Shown one piece after another: positions 60,790-64,000 of a stretch of DNA of 64,000 nucleotides; the first letter of the stretch is position 1; each line of letters begins with the position of its first letter. The stretch is from Thermotogota bacterium. GTDB lineage: Bacteria; Thermotogota; Thermotogae; Petrotogales; Petrotogaceae. The stretch is from the NCBI GenBank assembly GCA_029780115.1, contig JAKOZG010000033.1, positions 124,001 to 188,000 on the forward strand. Direction: 5' to 3'. The position numbers and the translations under genes were made by a program. The notes below the pieces were generated by a model, which ran no database searches, had not been told where the DNA came from, and saw nothing but the letters and a program-made list of their open reading frames with translations.

Positions 60790-60824
60790 TAAGTAATAAA
60801 CTAAAACTAGGGAGGAATCCTATT

Positions 60825-61577
60825 TTGATTGAATTAATCAATCTTACAAAACGCTTTGGTGAAGATATCGTTGCAGTAAATAACGTAAACCTTCAAGTCA
60901 AAGAAGGAAAAATATTTGGATTTCTTGGTCCAAACGGAGCGGGAAAAACAACTACCATAAACATGATGGTTGGTCTAAGCATACCAACCTCAGGAAAAGT
61001 AATAATTGATGGTCTTGACATTGAAAAATATCCTGTACAAGTTAAAAAAAACATTGGATTTGTACCAGATGAACCACTAATCTTTGAAAAAATCACAGGA
61101 ATTGTCTATTTGAACTTTATCTGTGATGTTTTTGAAGTACCCCTTGAAGATAGAAAAAGAAGAGGTAGTTGGCTAATAAAAATGTTCAAGCTTGAAAAAG
61201 CCATCAACGACCCTATCTTAACCTACTCCCATGGAATGAAACAAAAGTTAGCTTTAATTGCAGCATTAATACACGAACCAAAAAACTGGATCCTCGATGA
61301 ACCAATTGTTGGGCTTGACCCTGAATCTGCTTTCATCTTAAAAAATTTAATGAAAAAACATGCCTCAAATGGAAATACGGTGTTTTTTTCTACCCATATA
61401 ATGGAAATTGCAGAAAAGATATGTGATGAAATAGCGATAATAGATAAAGGAAGTATAGTCTTTCAAGGAACTATTGAAGAACTTAGACAATTAAGAGGAA
61501 ACAAGAGTCTCGAACAATTATTTTTAGAGGTGACAAAGAGTGAAAGTGAAAAAGTTGATTTCTCTTTTCTTGATTGA
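60825..61577 (+). CDS. ABC exporter ATPase, second operon
   Basis: 250 residues. Walker A LGPNGAGKTTTINMMVGL, signature YSHGMKQKLALIAALIH and Walker B NWILDEPIVGLDPESAF are present. It starts at TTG behind GGGAGGA. It overlaps the following permease by 38 bases. The pair lacks its own regulator gene, unlike the upstream operon. It resembles ATPases of large ABC-2 exporters (BcrA/NatA-like) but the substrate cannot be named. Confidence 0.88.
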   Translation: MIELINLTKRFGEDIVAVNNVNLQVKEGKIFGFLGPNGAGKTTTINMMVGLSIPTSGKVIIDGLDIEKYPVQVKKNIGFVPDEPLIFEKITGIVYLNFICDVFEVPLEDRKRRGSWLIKMFKLEKAINDPILTYSHGMKQKLALIAALIHEPKNWILDEPIVGLDPESAFILKNLMKKHASNGNTVFFSTHIMEIAEKICDEIAIIDKGSIVFQGTIEELRQLRGNKSLEQLFLEVTKSESEKVDFSFLD

Positions 61578-63213
61578 ACTAGATCACCATTTTAGCATCA
61601 CCAAAAGAAGGTATTCTGTTAAAAAGAATAAAGGTGAGTTGGTATCTCTCATAGCTATGATTGCAAGTATATCTGTATTAATTATAGTTTATTTCCTCTT
61701 TTACTTTAATATATTAAATACTAATCTAAAAGTCTATACAGAAATGGATATTCAGCAGTTATTTTTAACTAATTTTATTATGTTATCTGGACTGTTTGGG
61801 TTTTTCCTAGGAGCTTTTGTGTTAATTGGAGAATTTTTCTCAAACAAAGATTTGAAGGTTTTAATAACCTTACCACTAGAACCACATGAAACAATTTTTG
61901 GAAAGCTTTTTATCGTTTTATTCGATCAAATGATTATTTCTTTACTAATATTATTACCTGCATTAATATATTATGGTATATACACAAAACAAACTGCAGT
62001 TTACTATATAATATCAATTATTGTCTTTCTCTTATCACAAGTTTTTCCTGTGATGACGGTTCTTTTGTATACTTTAATTATTTCAAAACTCTTGAAAAGA
62101 TTTAAACGAAGAGAACTCCTGCTATATTTATCTACGGCACTTTTTATGATTATTGTTGCTGTTTTATTGTTCTTTTCAGGAAACACATTTTCTATAAATA
62201 TTGAAAATAGTCAAGAACTTCCAGATATTACCATTAACCCTGAGGGTATCCTTTCAAGATTAGCTTGGGTTTATCCACCTGCATTCTTTGCTACAAAGGC
62301 TTTAATCGCTATTGGAGTCAATAGATTAACATGGTTTTTATTGTTTTTGGGTTTTCATATGTTGTTGTTTGTATTAACCTACTTTTTAGGAAACAAATTC
62401 TATTACTCATTCTATTCAATATTATCAGAACAAGTCTCTTCAAAGAAAACAGAAGCTAACTTTGAAGAAGAAAGATGGTTCAATAAAACCTCTAATCTAG
62501 AAAAAGCTCTTTTGAAAAGGGAATGGTATTACTTTTTAAAAACACCTGCATTTTCAGTTAATGGCTTTGCCAATGTTTTAGTCTTTCCCATAATGATAAT
62601 AATCTTTGCGATAATATTCAGTAAAATTGGTGTACCTGAAGAAATATTTGAACAAATCTTGAGTTATAATATATTTATTGTTGGAATGATTTCTGTTTTG
62701 TCTTCTTCTCTTAATGGTCTATCTTATTCTTGTTTTTCACGAGAGGGACATCTTTTAAAAGAGCTTAAGATGCTCCCCATAGAAATCGAACAGATACTAA
62801 AGGCCAAAATTATTCATATCTATCAAATAAGCTCAATTGGTTTTTTATCCGGATTAATCATTGGTACAATATTCTTTAAACTTAATTTCTTTGAATTTTT
62901 GGGAACTGTCTTATTTTCTATAATGGTTAATATCTTTCTAAATCTAACACAAATGTTGATTGATGTATCTAACCCTTATTTAGACTGGGACAACCCACAA
63001 AAAGCTATGAAAGAAAACGTAAACGGATTATTTGCAACATTAATAATCTTCGGATTTTTAGGTGTTTTTGGATTTTTGATCTATAAGTTAGTACCTATAG
63101 TTAATTCATATGTTCTTTTAGCTTCTTTATCTCTTTTGTTTTTAATTCTCAATTTTTTAATATGGAGATTACTAAAAAATAAAACCTATCAGCTTTTAAG
63201 TAAAGAACTGTAA
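61540..63213 (+). CDS. Large ABC-2-type permease, second operon
   Basis: 557 residues with roughly 12 hydrophobic segments, twice the usual ABC-2 permease, so one chain may form the whole channel. The internal stretch SNLEKALLKREWYYFLKTPAFSVNGF marks the start of the second half, repeating the KRE-type cytoplasmic segment of the family. It begins with GTG after GAGGTGA. Its partner ATPase overlaps the start. Role and substrate unknown. Confidence 0.8.
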   Translation: MKVKKLISLFLIELDHHFSITKRRYSVKKNKGELVSLIAMIASISVLIIVYFLFYFNILNTNLKVYTEMDIQQLFLTNFIMLSGLFGFFLGAFVLIGEFFSNKDLKVLITLPLEPHETIFGKLFIVLFDQMIISLLILLPALIYYGIYTKQTAVYYIISIIVFLLSQVFPVMTVLLYTLIISKLLKRFKRRELLLYLSTALFMIIVAVLLFFSGNTFSINIENSQELPDITINPEGILSRLAWVYPPAFFATKALIAIGVNRLTWFLLFLGFHMLLFVLTYFLGNKFYYSFYSILSEQVSSKKTEANFEEERWFNKTSNLEKALLKREWYYFLKTPAFSVNGFANVLVFPIMIIIFAIIFSKIGVPEEIFEQILSYNIFIVGMISVLSSSLNGLSYSCFSREGHLLKELKMLPIEIEQILKAKIIHIYQISSIGFLSGLIIGTIFFKLNFFEFLGTVLFSIMVNIFLNLTQMLIDVSNPYLDWDNPQKAMKENVNGLFATLIIFGFLGVFGFLIYKLVPIVNSYVLLASLSLLFLILNFLIWRLLKNKTYQLLSKEL

Positions 63214-63254
63214 AATCATCTGCAAAATCATAGGCGTTTTAGATAGATTTGTGA

Positions 63255-63360
63255 ATTTAAAGTGGGTTCAGGGCGGAGCCCTCCTCAACTCTAAACATAA
63301 ATATTAATAAAAAGATTTGTGAATTTAAAATGGGTCCAGGGCGGAGCCCTCCCCTCTTCT
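63255..63360 (+). repeat. Two copies of the intergenic repeat core
   Basis: AGGGCGGAGCCCT at 63270-63282 and 63338-63350, each preceded by TTTGTGAATTTAAA and a TGGGTYC segment, period 68. They follow the permease gene and, unlike the others, point toward a leftward pseudogene. Confidence 0.8.
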
Positions 63361-63418
63361 TAGCTCAAAACGAAGAAGTTAAAGTAGAAGTCAATACCAA
63401 AATGAACAAAAAATGGAA

Positions 63419-63835
63419 TTAAGAATTAGCAACATTTGAAAACAAATCAAGCTTTTCTTTTAGTCTGTAAGATTCGCCTTTTATTGAAATCACATGAGAA
63501 TGATGCAAAAGTCTATCTAAAATAGCTTGAGCTAACATTGGAGTACCAAATATCTCTTGCCAATCAGAAAACGGTGTATTTGTTGTTATTATTGTACTAT
63601 GTTTTTCGTACCTCTCTGAAATCAATTGAAAAAACAAATTAGAACTGTCATTATCTATTGGCAAATAACCTATCTCATCTATTACAAGTACTTTGTATTT
63701 TGCAAAATGTTTCAATCTTATCTCAAGTCTATTTTCCAACAATGCTTTTTTTAGTTGTGACATTAAGTCGTAGAAATTGATAAAATAAGTTGAATATCTG
63801 TGTTTTGCCGCTTCTATTAGCAAATAAAATAGGCG
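63419..63835 (-). pseudogene. istB: IS21-type IstB helper ATPase, 5'-truncated
   Basis: About 134 residues of IstB remain: Walker B KVLVIDEIGYLPID, sensor IITTNTPFSDWQEIFGTPMLAQAILDRLLHHSHVI and the terminal SYRLKEK. IstB normally has about 250 residues with a Walker A GxTGxGKT near the N-terminus. Here that part is missing, and the open frame continues instead into unrelated sequence (FSLDPFYLPHNSRLFY). No istA is seen. It is the remnant of an insertion sequence cut off at its 5' side. Confidence 0.75.
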
Positions 63836-64000
63836 AGAATTATGAGGGAGATAGAAAGGATCTAATGAAAAGGCTTGAAGGAAAGAAAAACTTCGTGAAC
63901 CAGCAAGCTCACGAAGTAGTAAAAAATCATATATAATCTGTCAGTATTATTATATCACAAAAGGGGGATAAGAGGTTTAGAAGTTTGTATTGAATATAGA
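63836..64000. other. Right edge with hairpin
   Basis: CTTCGTGA (63891-63898) and TCACGAAG (63909-63916) can form a hairpin next to the istB remnant. No gene is recognised in the last 165 bases. Confidence 0.4.

Larger units (their letters stand above)
60427..60824. other. Spacer between the two exporter operons
   Basis: It holds a complete TIR element (60456-60559), a single AGGGCGAAGCCCT repeat core (60637-60649) and a promoter block about 120 bases long that resembles 50283-50400. No gene was seen. Confidence 0.7.

Noticed and set aside
58892-63213. One single exporter operon with four ABC genes
   Set aside because: The second pair has its own promoter module and is separated by a 398-base spacer with a mobile repeat.

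Overview
The window is AT-rich bacterial DNA carrying the marks of a Thermotogota bacterium, most likely Petrotoga-like. The marks are the paired toga proteins (an SLH/coiled-coil OmpA-type anchor at 17353 followed by a beta-barrel at 18468), a secreted type I pullulanase, very frequent TTG starts behind strong AGGAGG ribosome sites, and core genes of Thermotogota character. No rRNA, tRNA or CRISPR was seen. The family-level assignment is inference.

1-8.7 kb: the end of a 23S rRNA uracil methyltransferase, an outer-membrane barrel, an operon of NCS1 permease + DUF917 + hydantoinase/oxoprolinase-like protein, then an ornithine carbamoyltransferase/carbamate kinase pair and pyrF. 8.8-15.4 kb: inositol-phosphatase-like and alcohol-dehydrogenase genes, a hydrolase remnant, pullulanase with its LacI-type regulator (apparently starting at AUA), and an acetyltransferase. 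15.7-32.7 kb: housekeeping genes (secG, tyrS, toga proteins, murA, a HAD phosphatase, tatD, fmt-def-surE, tmcAL, guaA, a comB-like gene, an Rrf2 regulator).

32.7-48 kb is the most interesting part: an apparently complete sulfoquinovose (6-sulfo-glucose) degradation cluster. Leftward it encodes a sugar ABC importer (no ATPase), a GPH-family symporter and a GntR regulator. Rightward it encodes a transaldolase-family enzyme, SuyA and SuyB (3-sulfolactate sulfo-lyase), a LarA-type nickel racemase homologue, an aldehyde dehydrogenase, an L-fucose-isomerase-like protein and a GH31 enzyme closely resembling sulfoquinovosidase YihQ. A PfkB kinase points back at the end. Read together: glycoside -> sulfoquinovose -> sulfofructose -> sulfolactaldehyde -> sulfolactate -> pyruvate + sulfite in one fermentative organism. 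The LarA homologue, placed directly after suyAB, is a candidate sulfolactate racemase that would join a dehydrogenase making one enantiomer to a lyase using the other.

48.4-55.7 kb: four large predicted lipoproteins. Two share an almost identical signal-peptide cassette at DNA level, one is an eight-repeat beta-propeller, and two share a large unrecognised C-terminal domain. 55.8-63.2 kb: a Zn/Cd P-type ATPase with its ArsR repressor and two matching operators, then two ABC-2 exporter operons, the first with a YtrA-type GntR regulator. The right edge has a 5'-truncated IS21-type istB.

Several intergenic regions hold a repeat family built on the palindrome AGGGCGGAGCCCT. It occurs singly or as tandem arrays of 77-81 bp units (seven units at 41.8-42.4 kb, six at 49.8-50.3 kb), mostly pointing toward the next gene downstream. 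A second dispersed family has 10-bp terminal inverted repeats (about 104-128 bp, REPIN/MITE-like). Three promoters next to such repeats share the module TATAAY-N5-TTTTAGAATTTYTAAAG.
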